Source: Cordylochernes scorpioides
Taxonomy: Eukaryota > Arthropoda > Arachnida > Pseudoscorpiones > Chernetidae
Assembly: GCA_030710605.1 (NCBI GenBank)
Contig: CP092880.1
Span: 27,619,727-27,683,726 of the forward strand
Direction: 5' to 3'
Length of the DNA: 64,000 nt
Within the stretch, counting starts at the first letter, position 1. Each line of letters opens with the position of its first letter. Under the pieces are notes generated by a model. The model had not been told where the DNA came from. It did not search any database and saw only the letters and a program-made list of their open reading frames with translations. Both the position numbers and the translations under genes were made by a program. Shown here one piece after another: positions 27,539 through 37,400 of the stretch.

Positions 27539-28612
27539 ATTGGTAGAGATGCTAGTTCCGACCCAGTTGTCCTGAATCCCAACATCGACATCCCCAAGTA
27601 TGATGGAACAGAAGACCCTCGCCCATGGATTGAATCTCTTGAAGAAATTGGCTTCCTGTACCATTGGGCAGACTACATTATCTCCCGTTATGCTGCCATG
27701 AATATGATTGGTAGCGCCAAAACCTGGCTGAACCTACACAAAGTAAGTTTCACCAGCTGGGAAAATTTCAAGAGCCGCCTAATTGAGGATTTTGCCTCAG
27801 ACGCCAACAAAGAAGAAATGAGGATGAGATTAAACAGGATACAACAGTGGAATGAACCTGCAATCAGGTTCGCAGAGGATATCCTTGTACTGTGCAACAA
27901 GGTCGACCCCCAAATGGAAGAAGAGACTAAAATAAACTGGGTTATTGGAGGGTTAAAGAAAGAATACTCTTTTGCCCTTCACCTAAACCCTCCTAAAAAT
28001 ACCAATGAACTTCTAGAAATTTGTAAAAAGCTGGATTTGTTCGAAAAGAATTACCAAGAACGTGCAGAAAAATCAAAAGCTCTTTATAATGGACCACGCT
28101 CTCCTCGTCCCCATCATCAAGAGCAATGGAAGAATGCTACGTCGTTCAGAAGACCATATCAGAACACCTCCAAGCCCCAGGCCCCCGCTCCGAGGTACTA
28201 CCAGAACACCTCCAAGCCCCAGGCCCCCACTCCGAGGTATTACCAGAACAAGCCTCTGCCCCAGGTATCTGCCCCTAGACGATCTTACACTCCCAATCCT
28301 GAGCCAAAACCGGTCTACCCAAGTAAAACATACAATAAGAATCCAAATTCAAATAGGAATAGGACAGAAGACGGGAGACCAATATGTTTCAAGTGTAACA
28401 AGCCAGGACATGTAGCGCGGTATTGCAGAGTCAGGTTTGTAAGAATTGTGGAAGAGGACCCCATAGTTACACAAGACAAGGTCGAAGAAGAAATCCGAAT
28501 GGATAATGGAACTCAGAAGTCGAGACCTCTGCTCTACTCTGACGTAAGTAATAGCCCGTACTCGAGTATCCCTACAAGGAATAGATATGCTGCATTAGAA
28601 GATTTAAACTAA
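27449..28612 (+). CDS. gag: Gypsy Gag
   Basis: The frame encodes 387 residues. It starts with MVETRSGKMQDPAPERIKAE in the LTR, reads through the primer-binding site as IGRDASSDP, and then shows a capsid-like region (IPKYDGTEDPRPWIESLEEI, WENFKSRLIEDFAS, AIRFAEDILVLCNKV). A linker follows with a repeated SKPQAPAPRYYQNT unit (28,159-28,280), then one zinc knuckle CFKCNKPGHVARYC (28,386-28,427). It ends ALEDLN, TAA at 28,610. No upstream in-frame ATG is needed. The last codons form a -1 frameshift heptamer that leads into pol. Gag would package the element RNA. Confidence 0.9.
   Translation: MVETRSGKMQDPAPERIKAEESAKPQPGATIGRDASSDPVVLNPNIDIPKYDGTEDPRPWIESLEEIGFLYHWADYIISRYAAMNMIGSAKTWLNLHKVSFTSWENFKSRLIEDFASDANKEEMRMRLNRIQQWNEPAIRFAEDILVLCNKVDPQMEEETKINWVIGGLKKEYSFALHLNPPKNTNELLEICKKLDLFEKNYQERAEKSKALYNGPRSPRPHHQEQWKNATSFRRPYQNTSKPQAPAPRYYQNTSKPQAPTPRYYQNKPLPQVSAPRRSYTPNPEPKPVYPSKTYNKNPNSNRNRTEDGRPICFKCNKPGHVARYCRVRFVRIVEEDPIVTQDKVEEEIRMDNGTQKSRPLLYSDVSNSPYSSIPTRNRYAALEDLN
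27541..27556 (+). promoter_or_regulatory. Primer-binding site inside the gag frame
   Basis: TGGTAGAGATGCTAGT starts two bases after the LTR end. It resembles the sites after the LTRs at 7,523 (TGGTGGAGATGCTGGG) and before 33,749 (minus strand TGGTGGAGACGCTGGA), so the three elements probably use the same tRNA, with two mismatches here. Confidence 0.65.
28603..28609 (+). promoter_or_regulatory. -1 ribosomal frameshift heptamer TTTAAAC
   Basis: In the gag phase this reads T TTA AAC followed at once by the TAA stop. UUUAAAC is among the most efficient eukaryotic -1 slippery heptamers. After the slip, the -1 frame is open from CTA (28,609) straight into protease. I see no strong downstream stem or pseudoknot by eye. 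The adjacent stop codon may itself cause pausing. Confidence 0.75.
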
Positions 28613-31600
28613 ACATCGCGCCTGAGTCCGTCAATCAAAGCAAGTCGACCATAAATGGAATTAAAAAGTTGGACCCCAAATATAAAATGAACAATAACGT
28701 GGATAGAATCGGTATCTGCGAAGCTTTGATTGATACAGGCGCCGATCTTTCAGTGGTCGACCTTAGTACAGCTCTTAACACAGGTCTTGAAATAATAAAT
28801 CCTGATAAAATGTGCTCCGGACCCGATGGCAAAGAATTAGATATCGTAGGAAATATTATTTTAAATATAAAATTTGATGACAAAACAATTACACATCAAT
28901 TTGTGATAATGAGAACACATTTGCGAATATTTATACTTGGACGTGATTTTCTTAAGAAAATGAACGCAAAAATTGATTGTCAGCGTGAAATAATCAAATA
29001 TGACTTGACAGAAAATCGTGACGTAATCAAATATCAACAGAAGAAAATAAAAAGTGCAAAGGATGCCATTATACCAGAACTTTCTATTAAATTGATTAAT
29101 GCATTTGTAGAAGCAGAGGATGGCGAATACATCATCGAGGAGAACCATAAAATGTTTCAAACAAATGGACTTCGACTAGCGAGAAGCTTAATAAATGTTG
29201 TGAATAAGAAAACATATATCTGTATAACAAACCCTTACCCTCGACCATTAAAAATATTAAAAAACCAAACATTGTGCTTTGGAAGCCAGCCAGCCGAAGT
29301 GAATCTTATGGAAGAAAGTGAACAAAAAGAGCATGAAGAACCCCAATTTCAGATAAACGAAAATTTAGCATATACGGAAAAGGAGCAATTGAAACAAGTT
29401 TTGGAAAGGTACGAGGATTTGTTTTCGTCGGGATTAGGAAGATCCAACTTAGCGAAACATCGGATCGATACAGAAGGCGCGAAACCGATCAAACACAAGC
29501 CGTATAGGGTGAGCGCGAAAGAGCGAGAAATCATAAAAGAACAAATTGATGAAATGCTCAGAGACGGCATAATTAGACCATCCTCGAGTCCATGGTCCTT
29601 CCCTGTAATCTTGGTCAAGAAGCGAGATGGTAAGTACAGATTTTGCGTTGACTACAGAATATTGAATGATGTAACAGTGAAGGATGTTTACCCAATTCAC
29701 AGAATTGATGAAGTATTGGATACACTTCAAGGATCCAAATACCTTTCAGCAATTGACCTTAAATCAGGATATTGGCAAGTAGAGGTTGAGGAGAAAGATA
29801 AAGAAAAGACAGCCTTCACTACAGCACATGGCCTATATGAGTTCAACGTAATGCCCTTTGGTCTATGCAATGCCCCTGCTACATTTGAGAGGAACATGGA
29901 AAATATGCTTGGTAATCTTAGATGGCAAATTTGCTTATGTTATCTAGATGACGTAATCATTTATAGCTCGGATTTTTCAACACATCTCAAAAGAATAGAA
30001 GCTGTTTTAAAATGTTTTCGCGAGGCTAATTTAAAATTGAACAACAAAAAATGCCAATTTGCTTTCGAAGAACTGGAGATTCTTGGCCATATAACTAATC
30101 AACATGGTATAAAACCAGCGGAGCATAATATCAAGGCTATTAGAGATTTTCCTCGGCCCAAAAAGATAAAAGAAGTTCAATCATTTTTAGGAATGTGCTC
30201 ATATTATAGAAAATGTATCAAAGGTTTTTCAAAAATTGCCGATCAATTAACCAGTCTTATAAAAAAGAATGTACCTTTTACCTGGACAGAAAATCAAGAG
30301 AAAGCATTTCAAACCCTTAAAGTAGCATTGATAAATCCTCCAATCTTAGGGCACTTTGACCCGAATGCAATTACTTACATTCATACTGACGCATCTAACA
30401 TCGGCCTGGGTGCAACATTAGTCCAAAAGTTCGGCGATAAAGAAAAAGTTATCTCATATTTAAGTCGAACACTGAGCAAACCTGAGCAAAATTATTCGAC
30501 TACCGAAAAAGAATGTCTAGCTGTTGTGTGGTCAATGTCCAAGTTACGACCCTACCTATATGGAAAGCACTTCAAAATCGTAACTGATCATCACGCACTA
30601 TGCTGGCTTAAGAATCTGAAAGATCCGACCGGCCGATTAGCACGATGGGCACTGAAGATTCAGGAATATAATTTCGAAATCATACATAAATCGGGTAAAA
30701 AACATCTGGACGCTGATGGTCTATCTAGAGGACCCTTACCTGAAAACGAATGGGACGAAGATTATGAAAGACTATTTCTGAATCAAATAATAGACGAAAA
30801 GGATGATTTTATTGAGAATATTAAGGAGAACCTTAGTGGAAACAAGCGTTCAATTACACAGAACTTCAAAAAAGAAAATGGGTGTCTCTACAAGAAAAAT
30901 CCAAATCCTGAAGGTAGGGCATGGTTGCTGGTAGTGCCAAAGAAGAGAAGGAAGGAAGTCATGAGTGAATACCACAACCATATGCTGAATGGCCATCTGG
31001 GCGTCGCCAGAACCACTTACCGATTGAAGAATGAATACTATTGGCCTTCCATGTTGAAAGATGTTTCAGAATTTGTAAAGACGTGCCATCTTTGCCAAAG
31101 TCAGAAAGGTTCAAATCACTTGCCTTCTGGACTTCTACAACCTATTCCCCCAGCTAACTACCCTTTTGAAAGAATTGGAATTGACTTTGTTGGCCCCTTG
31201 CCATCAACGAAAAGAAGAAGGAAGTGGATAATTGTGTTGACTGATTATTATACCAAGTATGCTGAAACAAAGGCAGTATCAGAAGCAACCGTGAAAGAAG
31301 TCTCTACATTTTTAATCGAACATATTATTTTACGTCACGGGGCCCCAAGATTTCTTATTAGCGATAGAGGTTCACAATTCACTAGCAATTTGATGAAGGA
31401 GGTAATGAAAATGTGCAAAGTGAAACACTGCTTCACAACGAGCTACCACCCCCAGACTAACGGACTAACGGAACGGCTAAATAGAACTTTAATCAATATG
31501 ATCAGCATGTATGTGAACACAGACCAAAAGAACTGGGATGAAATCCTCCCTTTTATCACCCACGCGTATAATACCACGATTCAAGAAACCACAGGCTACT

Positions 31601-32076
31601 CTCCATTTTTCCTGTTGTTTGGAAGGGAACCCATGTCCCTCTTAGACGACGAGAATATCCCAACGGACAGTAACATGGACGATTACGGCGAATATATAGA
31701 AAACTACTTAGATAAAATAGCAAGGACGAGACAGGTAGTCATTAACAACACAGAGAAGACTCAGGAAAGAATGAAAAGAAACTATGACAAAAAACACAAT
31801 GAGAAAATCTATGAAGCAGGACATTTAGTGGCAGTTTGGACACCAGTCAGGAAAATCGGAAAATGCGAAAAACTATTGAGAAAATATTTTGGCCCATATC
31901 GAATATTAAAGAAGCTGTCTAACGTAAATTACTTAATTGAGCCGAAAGATAATCCTGGCCAAGACCCATTGATTGTCCATGTCTCAAGACTCAAACCCTA
32001 TTTTGAGAGAATTGATGAGGTAACTCACGAGGACGTGACGACCTCTGGAGAGGGGGAAGTGTTACATCATGATTAA
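28609..32076 (+). CDS. pol: Gypsy Pol (protease, RT, RNase H, integrase)
   Basis: The frame is open from the frameshift site to TAA at 32,076, about 1,155 residues, in the -1 phase relative to gag. Domains in order: protease (ALIDTGADLSVVD, near 28,720), RT (FCVDYRILND, PFGLCNAPATFER, CYLDDVIIYS near 29,940), RNase H (YIHTDASNIGLGATL near 30,380, KHLDADGLSR at its end), integrase zinc domain (HNHMLNGHLG...CHLCQ), integrase core (IGIDFVGPLP, LISDRGSQFTSN near 31,355, NGLTERLNRT near 31,465) and a C-terminal domain (AVWTPVRKIGKCEKLLRK, KYFGPYRILK). All catalytic Asp/Glu are present. The first in-frame ATG is far inside protease, which supports translation by frameshift. Confidence 0.92.
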   Translation, partial: LNIAPESVNQSKSTINGIKKLDPKYKMNNNVDRIGICEALIDTGADLSVVDLSTALNTGLEIINPDKMCSGPDGKELDIVGNIILNIKFDDKTITHQFVIMRTHLRIFILGRDFLKKMNAKIDCQREIIKYDLTENRDVIKYQQKKIKSAKDAIIPELSIKLINAFVEAEDGEYIIEENHKMFQTNGLRLARSLINVVNKKTYICITNPYPRPLKILKNQTLCFGSQPAEVNLMEESEQKEHEEPQFQINENLAYTEKEQLKQVLERYEDLFSSGLGRSNLAKHRIDTEGAKPIKHKPYRVSAKEREIIKEQIDEMLRDGIIRPSSSPWSFPVILVKKRDGKYRFCVDYRILNDVTVKDVYPIHRIDEVLDTLQGSKYLSAIDLKSGYWQVEVEEKDKEKTAFTTAHGLYEFNVMPFGLCNAPATFERNMENMLGNLRWQICLCYLDDVIIYSSDFSTHLKRIEAVLKCFREANLKLNNKKCQFAFEELEILGHITNQHGIKPAEHNIKAIRDFPRPKKIKEVQSFLGMCSYYRKCIKGFSKIADQLTSLIKKNVPFTWTENQEKAFQTLKVALINPPILGHFDPNAITYIHTDASNIGLGATLVQKFGDKEKVISYLSRTLSKPEQNYSTTEKECLAVVWSMSKLRPYLYGKHFKIVTDHHALCWLKNLKDPTGRLARWALKIQEYNFEIIHKSGKKHLDADGLSRGPLPENEWDEDYERLFLNQIIDEKDDFIENIKENLSGNKRSITQNFKKENGCLYKKNPNPEGRAWLLVVPKKRRKEVMSEYHNHMLNGHLGVARTTYRLKNEYYWPSMLKDVSEFVKTCHLCQSQKGSNHLPSGLLQPIPPANYPFERIGIDFVGPLPSTKRRRKWIIVLTDYYTKYAETKAVSEATVKEVSTFLIEHIILRHGAPRFLISDRGSQFTSNLMKEVMKMCKVKHCFTTSYHPQTNGLTERLNRTLINMISMYVNTDQKNWDEILPFITHAYNTTIQETTGYSPFFLLFGREPMSLLDDENIPTDSNMDDYGEYIENYLDKIARTRQVVINNTEKTQERMKRNYDKKHNEKIYEAGHLVAVWTPVRKIGKCEKLLRKYFGPYRILKKLSNVNYLIEPKDNPGQDPLIVHVSRLKPYFERIDEVTHEDVTTSGEGEVLHHD
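32048..32059 (+). promoter_or_regulatory. Polypurine tract
   Basis: GAGAGGGGGAAG lies immediately before the TG of the 3' LTR at 32,060, inside the last codons of pol. Confidence 0.8.
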
Positions 32077-32395
32077 TGGCGTATTTATTATATTATTTTT
32101 AATATATTTGAAATTTAAATTATATATTTATTTATTTTTATATTCTATGATATTTATTTAAAACATATTATTTTTAGATTATCATCATTTGTATTTAGGT
32201 ACACTGTGACTTCACTGCTCTCTTTGATGTGAGAAAATAAATAAATGATTCTGGTGGCTACATAAAGTAGACTTATCTCATTATTCCCTTTTATAAATTT
32301 GTAGGATGGTTGAAACACGCTCTGGTAAGATGCAAGACCCAGCACCGGAGAGAATCAAGGCTGAAGAGTCTGCCAAGCCGCAACCTGGTGCAACA
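32060..32395 (+). repeat. 3' LTR of the intact Gypsy
   Basis: It is the same 336 bp as the 5' LTR apart from two substitutions. Because gag starts within the LTR, this copy also provides an ATG (32,306) and about 30 codons that then read into flanking DNA and stop near 32,453. Confidence 0.9.
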
Positions 32396-32399
32396 ATAT

Positions 32400-33783
32400 C
32401 CACTGTAGTCGATGAGGGAGGGTTTCCAAATTTTGCGGCCCCACCTCCAAAATAGGTCGCAACCTCTAGTTTTCCTGGCGGGAAAGGCGAGGTGACCGAC
32501 TGGACCCTCTAATAGGCGACGAATGTTTTCCGTTTCGGCCAGGGTATGGGGAAGGGCTTCGGTAACGTCAAAAATTATCTCTTGGCTCGTCGTCATTGAG
32601 CGCCGGGAATTTGTAACGGGGTCCATAGAAGAACATTGATTCTTGCCTCCTTTGGGAATATCTCTTTTTCTCTTTCGTCATTCTGTCTCCTTCTGTCACG
32701 GCAGTAACGGGAGACATGGCCAGGGCGTCCGCAATGGAAGCAAATTGGTCTTCCCTCAGTGGTCCGCCATTCATTTGTGTCCAATCTTTCTCCCTGTTTC
32801 GGGTACCGAGCTCTGGGACGGGGAGTTTGGGGTGCGGCCGTCTCTCTTCTAGCGATTGGTGACGGCGTATAAGTTTAATATTGAGGGGAGCCTCTGGAAG
32901 GATTTGATTTTGGAGCGAGGGTTTTATCAATTTCTTCCCTCACCATATCTTCAATGGTGGCGATTCTTGGTTCTTCACGACGAGCGGCCAAGGCCCGTTG
33001 TACCTCCTCGCGGACAATTTGTCTAATCATGGATGACAAATCAGTATTATCATCGCAGACATCAAGGGATGCTACATTGGGCAAGCGTTCGTACTTGGCG
33101 GGGGTCACACGCCGACGATGAAGCGCTTCAATGCGGCGGCACTCAGACACAAATTGATCCGTATTGTTTAAGTCTCTTGGAAGAAGCGCCTGATAAAGTT
33201 CTTCCACTATTCCTTTCATGAGGTGGGAGATTTTATCCCCCTCGCTCATTTGGAGATCTACCTCTTTGCAGAGTCGTAGGACGTCTTGTATATAGAACTC
33301 GGTGCTTTCACCCTTTAGCTGAGCCCGGATTTTAAGTTTTTTCTCGGCAAGCAGCCGCAGACTCTCACTTTTCCCAAATACACTCTCCAATTGAGTAGTA
33401 AACTCTTCCCAATTCTGGATGGTCTCCTCATTATTCTCAAACCATTTGAGGGCAGTTCCATTCAGGTAAAAGTAGACATTGGCAAGACAGAGGGTTTCGT
33501 CCCAATGATTATGCTTTGCCACACGTTTGTAACCTTTTAACCAGGTAAGGGGATCCTCACCATCCTCTCCGGAGAACATGGAAGGATTCCTTGGTAGGTG
33601 CTGAACAAAATAATTGCCCACCTGGGTAGCATTCTCTATATTCACGGTCATCTCCTTGAGCTCTACACTATCTTTTTGTTTAACAGTTTCAGTCCTTCTT
33701 TTATGTCTGAAGGGATATCGGTCTTGACGATCCAGCGTCTCCACCAGTTGTAGCGTAGCAGAAAGGTAGAGTCGGTGATCCAC
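32400..33783 (-). pseudogene. gag: Gag of the older minus-strand Gypsy
   Basis: From ATG 33,783 the frame reads MDHRLYLSATLQ inside the LTR, then LVETLD across the primer-binding site, then gag: NPSMFSGEDGEDPLTWLKGY, WEEFTTQLESVFGKSESL, ESTEFYIQDVLRLCKEVD, and a coiled REEVQRALAARREEP region to 32,875. After a frameshift the zinc knuckle CFHCGRPGHVSRYC is read at about 32,700-32,740. The frame continues with further shifts to the insertion site at 32,399 and resumes as protease at 27,202. It resembles the gag of the younger element in order and length but is clearly a different family. Confidence 0.85.
33731..33746 (-). promoter_or_regulatory. Primer-binding site of minus-strand Gypsy
   Basis: The minus strand reads TGGTGGAGACGCTGGA two bases after the LTR end (GCTACA-AC-TGG). 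It is translated as part of gag. Confidence 0.7.
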
Positions 33784-34023
33784 AAACGAAGAACGTTATT
33801 TTATTAACCAAACAAACCGAGGTCAAAAGAAGAACAAACGAGAAATATGAATGAATTAATTAATTATAATTGAGTGATATCAAGAAATAGCTATATTTAA
33901 AATAGTAAACAAAGGAGAGAGAGCAAAGAATAAAGTCTCGTGGCCACGCGGCCTCGCAGGGGTAACCTCCACAGGAAGTGACGTCACTCAAGGTTGTTGA
34001 GCCAGCAATTTCACTTCGCTACA
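33749..34023 (-). repeat. 5' LTR of minus-strand Gypsy
   Basis: This 275-bp LTR has inverted ends TGTAGCG...CGCTACA. The gag ATG lies 35 bp from its inner end. ATAT follows at 34,024-34,027, the presumed target copy. The partner copy beyond the truncated 3' LTR at 23,952 is not visible. Confidence 0.8.
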
Positions 34024-34027
34024 ATAT

Positions 34028-34430
34028 GTAATGGTGGTAAGTAAATATTTTCTGAATCGATCAGGGGTAGATTTGCAATATTTTTATATTCTGGAGTAAA
34101 GTTTTTACGGTTTGGCCAGATTTTTTTAATGTAATGCCTTTCCCTATCTCTGCTATCCCACTCACACAGAAAACAACAAAATTTTGTATATCCAAGCTGT
34201 AATCCACGCAAGAGAGCAACGACTTTCAAATCGCTGCATATTTTCCAACCGTATCTTTCATATTCTATCTTTTTCAAAAGCAGTTTCAATAATTATGGCA
34301 TATATATTCATATATACAAGCATTTATTACTGTATTTATCCCAATACTAAAAAAAGACCATCAGGCAAAAACCATGGGTGATGGGAAATTTCTGATTAGA
34401 TTTTTGAGTTCAGCATGAAAAGTTACACTA
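34028..34430 (-). pseudogene. Conserved arthropod repeat-borne protein, fragment
   Basis: The minus strand encodes VALLRGLQLGYTKFCCFLCE, then WDSRDRERHYIKKIWPNRKN and NLPLIDSENIYLPPLHI, cut by the Gypsy LTR exactly at PPLHI. A plausible upstream piece (REPDGVSSVTFHAELKNLI, about 34,385-34,440) follows after stops. I recall similar GYTKYPCFLCxWDSR...LPPLHIKLGLMK proteins as multicopy, function-unknown genes in arthropod genomes, probably transposon-related. The paired CxxC suggests metal binding. No function can be assigned. Confidence 0.55.
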
Positions 34431-34492
34431 GAAACACCATCAGGTTCTCTTGTGCAAAAAAAAAGTTTTTTTTTTGTAGACCTGTGTTACCT

Positions 34493-37400
34493 ACTGCACT
34501 CTAACTCCTTACTGCGTTTTAGGATTACCTACTGCACTCTAACTCCTTACTGCGTTTTAGGATTACCTACTGCACTCTCACACCTTGCTGTGTTTTAGGA
34601 TTACCTACTGCACTCTTTCTCCTTGCTGCGTTTTGGGATTACCTACTGCACTATTTCTCCTTGCTGCGTTTTAGGATTACCTACTGCACTCTAACTCCTT
34701 TCTGCGTTCCAGAATTACCTACTGCACTCTTACTCCTTACTGCGTTTTAGGATTACCTACTGCACTCTTTCTCCTTGCTGCGTTTTAGGATTAACTACTG
34801 CACTCTTACTCCTTACTGCCTTTTAGGATTACCTACTGCACTCTTTCTCCTTGCTGCGTTTTAGGATTAACTACTGCAATCTTACTCCTTACTGCGTTTT
34901 AGGATTACCTACTGCACTCTAACTCCTTACCGCGTTTTATGATTATCTACTGCACTCTTACTCCTTACCGCGTTTTAGGATAACCCCTAATGCAGTCTAA
35001 CTCCTTACTGCGTATTAGGATTATTTACTGCACTCTTACTCCTTACTGCGTTTTAGGATTACCTACTACACTCTTACTCCTTACTGCGTTTCAGAATTAC
35101 CTACTGCACTCTTACTCCTTACTGCGTTTTAGGATTACCTACTGCACTCTTACTCCTTACTGCGTTTCAGAATTACCTACTACACTCTTACTCCTTACTG
35201 CGTTTTAGGATTACCTACTGCACTCTAACTCCTTACTGCGTTTTAGAATTACCTACTGCACTCTAACTCCTTACTGCGTTTTAGGATTACCTACTACACT
35301 CTTACTCCTTTCTGCGTTTCAGAATTACCTACTGCACTCTTACTCCTTACTGCGTTTTAGGATTACCTACTGCACTCTAACTTCTTACTGCGTTTTAGGA
35401 TTACCTACTGCACTCTAACTCCTTACTGCGTTTTAGGATTACCTACTACACTCTTACTCCTTTCTGCGTTTCAGAATTACCTACTGCACTCTTACTCCTT
35501 ACTGCGTTTTTGGATTACCTACTGCACTCTAACTTCTTACTGCGTTTTAGGATTACCTACTGCACTCTAATTCCTTACAGCGTTTTAGGATTACCTACTG
35601 CACTCTAACTCCTTACTGCGTTTTAGGATTACCTACTGCACTCTAACTCCTTACTGCGTTTTAGGATTACCTACTGCACTTTTACTCCTTAATGCGTTTT
35701 AGAATTACCTACTGCACTCTTACTCCTTACTGCGTTTTAGGATTACCTACTGCACTCTAACTTCTTACTGCGTTTTCGAATTACCTACTACACTCTTACT
35801 CCTTTCTGCGTTTCAGAATTACCTACTGCACTCTTACTCCTTACTGCGTTTTAGGATTACCTACTGCACTCTAACTTCTTACTGCGTTTTATGATTATCT
35901 ACTGCACTCTTACTCCTTACCGCGTTTTAGGATAACCCCTAATGCAGTCTAACTCCTTACTGCGTATTAGGATTATTTACTGCACTCTTACTCCTTACTG
36001 CGTTTTAGGATTACCTACTACACTCTTACTCCTCACTGCGTTTGGAATTACCTACTGCACTCTTACTCCTTACTGCGTTTTAGGATTACCTACTGCACAC
36101 TTACTCCTTACTGCGTTTCAGAATTACCTACTACACTCTTACTCCTTACTGCGTTTTAGGATTACCTACTGCACTCTAACTCCTTACTGCGTTTTAGAAA
36201 TACCTATTGCACTCTCACTCCTTACTGCGTTTTAGGATTACCTACTACACTCTTACTCCTCACTGCGTTTGGAATTACCTACTGCACTCTTACTCCTTTC
36301 TGCGTTTCAGAATTACCTACTGCACTCTTACTCCTTACTGCGTTTTAGGATTACCTACTGCACTCTAACTTCTTACTGCGTTTTAGGATTACCTACTGCA
36401 CTCTAACTCCTTACTGCGTTTTAGGATTACCTACTACACTCTTACTCCTTTCTGCGTTTCAGGATTACCTACTGCACTCTAACTTCTTACTGCGTTTTAG
36501 GATTCCCTACTGCACTCTAATTCCTTACAGCGTTTTAGGATTACCTACTGCACTCTAACTCCTTACTGCGTTTTAGGATTACCTACTGCACTTTAACTCC
36601 TTACTGCGTTTTAGGATTACCTACTGCACTCTTACTCCTTACTGCGTTTTAGAATTACCTACTGCACTCTTACTCCTTACTGCGTTTTAGGATTACCTAC
36701 TGCACTCTAACTTCTTACTGCGTTTTCGGATTATCTACTGCACTCTTACTCCTTTCTGCGTTTCAGAATTACCTACTGCACTCTTACTCCTTACTGCGTT
36801 TTAGGATTACCTACTGCACTCTAACTTCTTACTGCGTTTTAGGGTTATCTACTGCACTCTTACTCCTTTCTGCGTTTCAGAATTACCTACGGCACTCTTA
36901 CTCCTTACTGCGTTTTAGGATTACCTACTGCACTCTAACTTCTTACTGCGTTTTAGGATTACCTACTGCACTCTAACTTCCTACTGCGTTTTAGGATTAT
37001 CTACTGCACTCTTACTCCTTTCTGCGTTTCAGAATTACCTACTGCACTCTTACTCCTTACTGCATTTTAGGATTACCTACTGCACTCTAACTTCTTACTG
37101 CGTTTTAGGATTATCTACTGCACTCTTACTCCTTTCTGCCTTTCACAATTACCTACTGCACTCTTACTCCTTACTGCGTTTTAGGATTACCTACTGCACT
37201 CTAACTTCTTACTGCGTTTTAGGATTATCTACTGCACTCTTACTCGTTACTGCGTTTCAGGATTATTTACTGCACTCTTACTCCTTTCTGCGTTTCAGAA
37301 TTACCTACTGCACTCTTACTCCTTACTGCGTTTTAGGATTACCTACTGCACTCTAACTTCTTACTGCGTTTTAGGATTATCTACTGCACTCTTACTCCTT

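Larger units (their letters stand above)
27203..32395 (+). mobile_element. Young, apparently intact Ty3/Gypsy retrotransposon
   Basis: This 5,193-bp element has two 336-bp LTRs (27,203-27,538 and 32,060-32,395) that differ at only two positions I can find (27,300 region: AATT versus ATTT, and CAGATT versus CATATT). It has a primer-binding site, complete gag and pol, a polypurine tract and flanking ATAT duplications (27,199-27,202, 32,396-32,399). It sits in the opposite orientation between the gag and protease of an older Gypsy. The near-identical LTRs imply recent insertion, and all catalytic motifs are intact, so it may be autonomous. Confidence 0.92.

Noticed and set aside
34990..36235. 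Open frames of 60-97 codons across the satellite
   Set aside because: The 38-bp period lacks stops in some phases, so frames recur at every scale; the peptides (LLTAFQNYLLHSYS type) are by-products.
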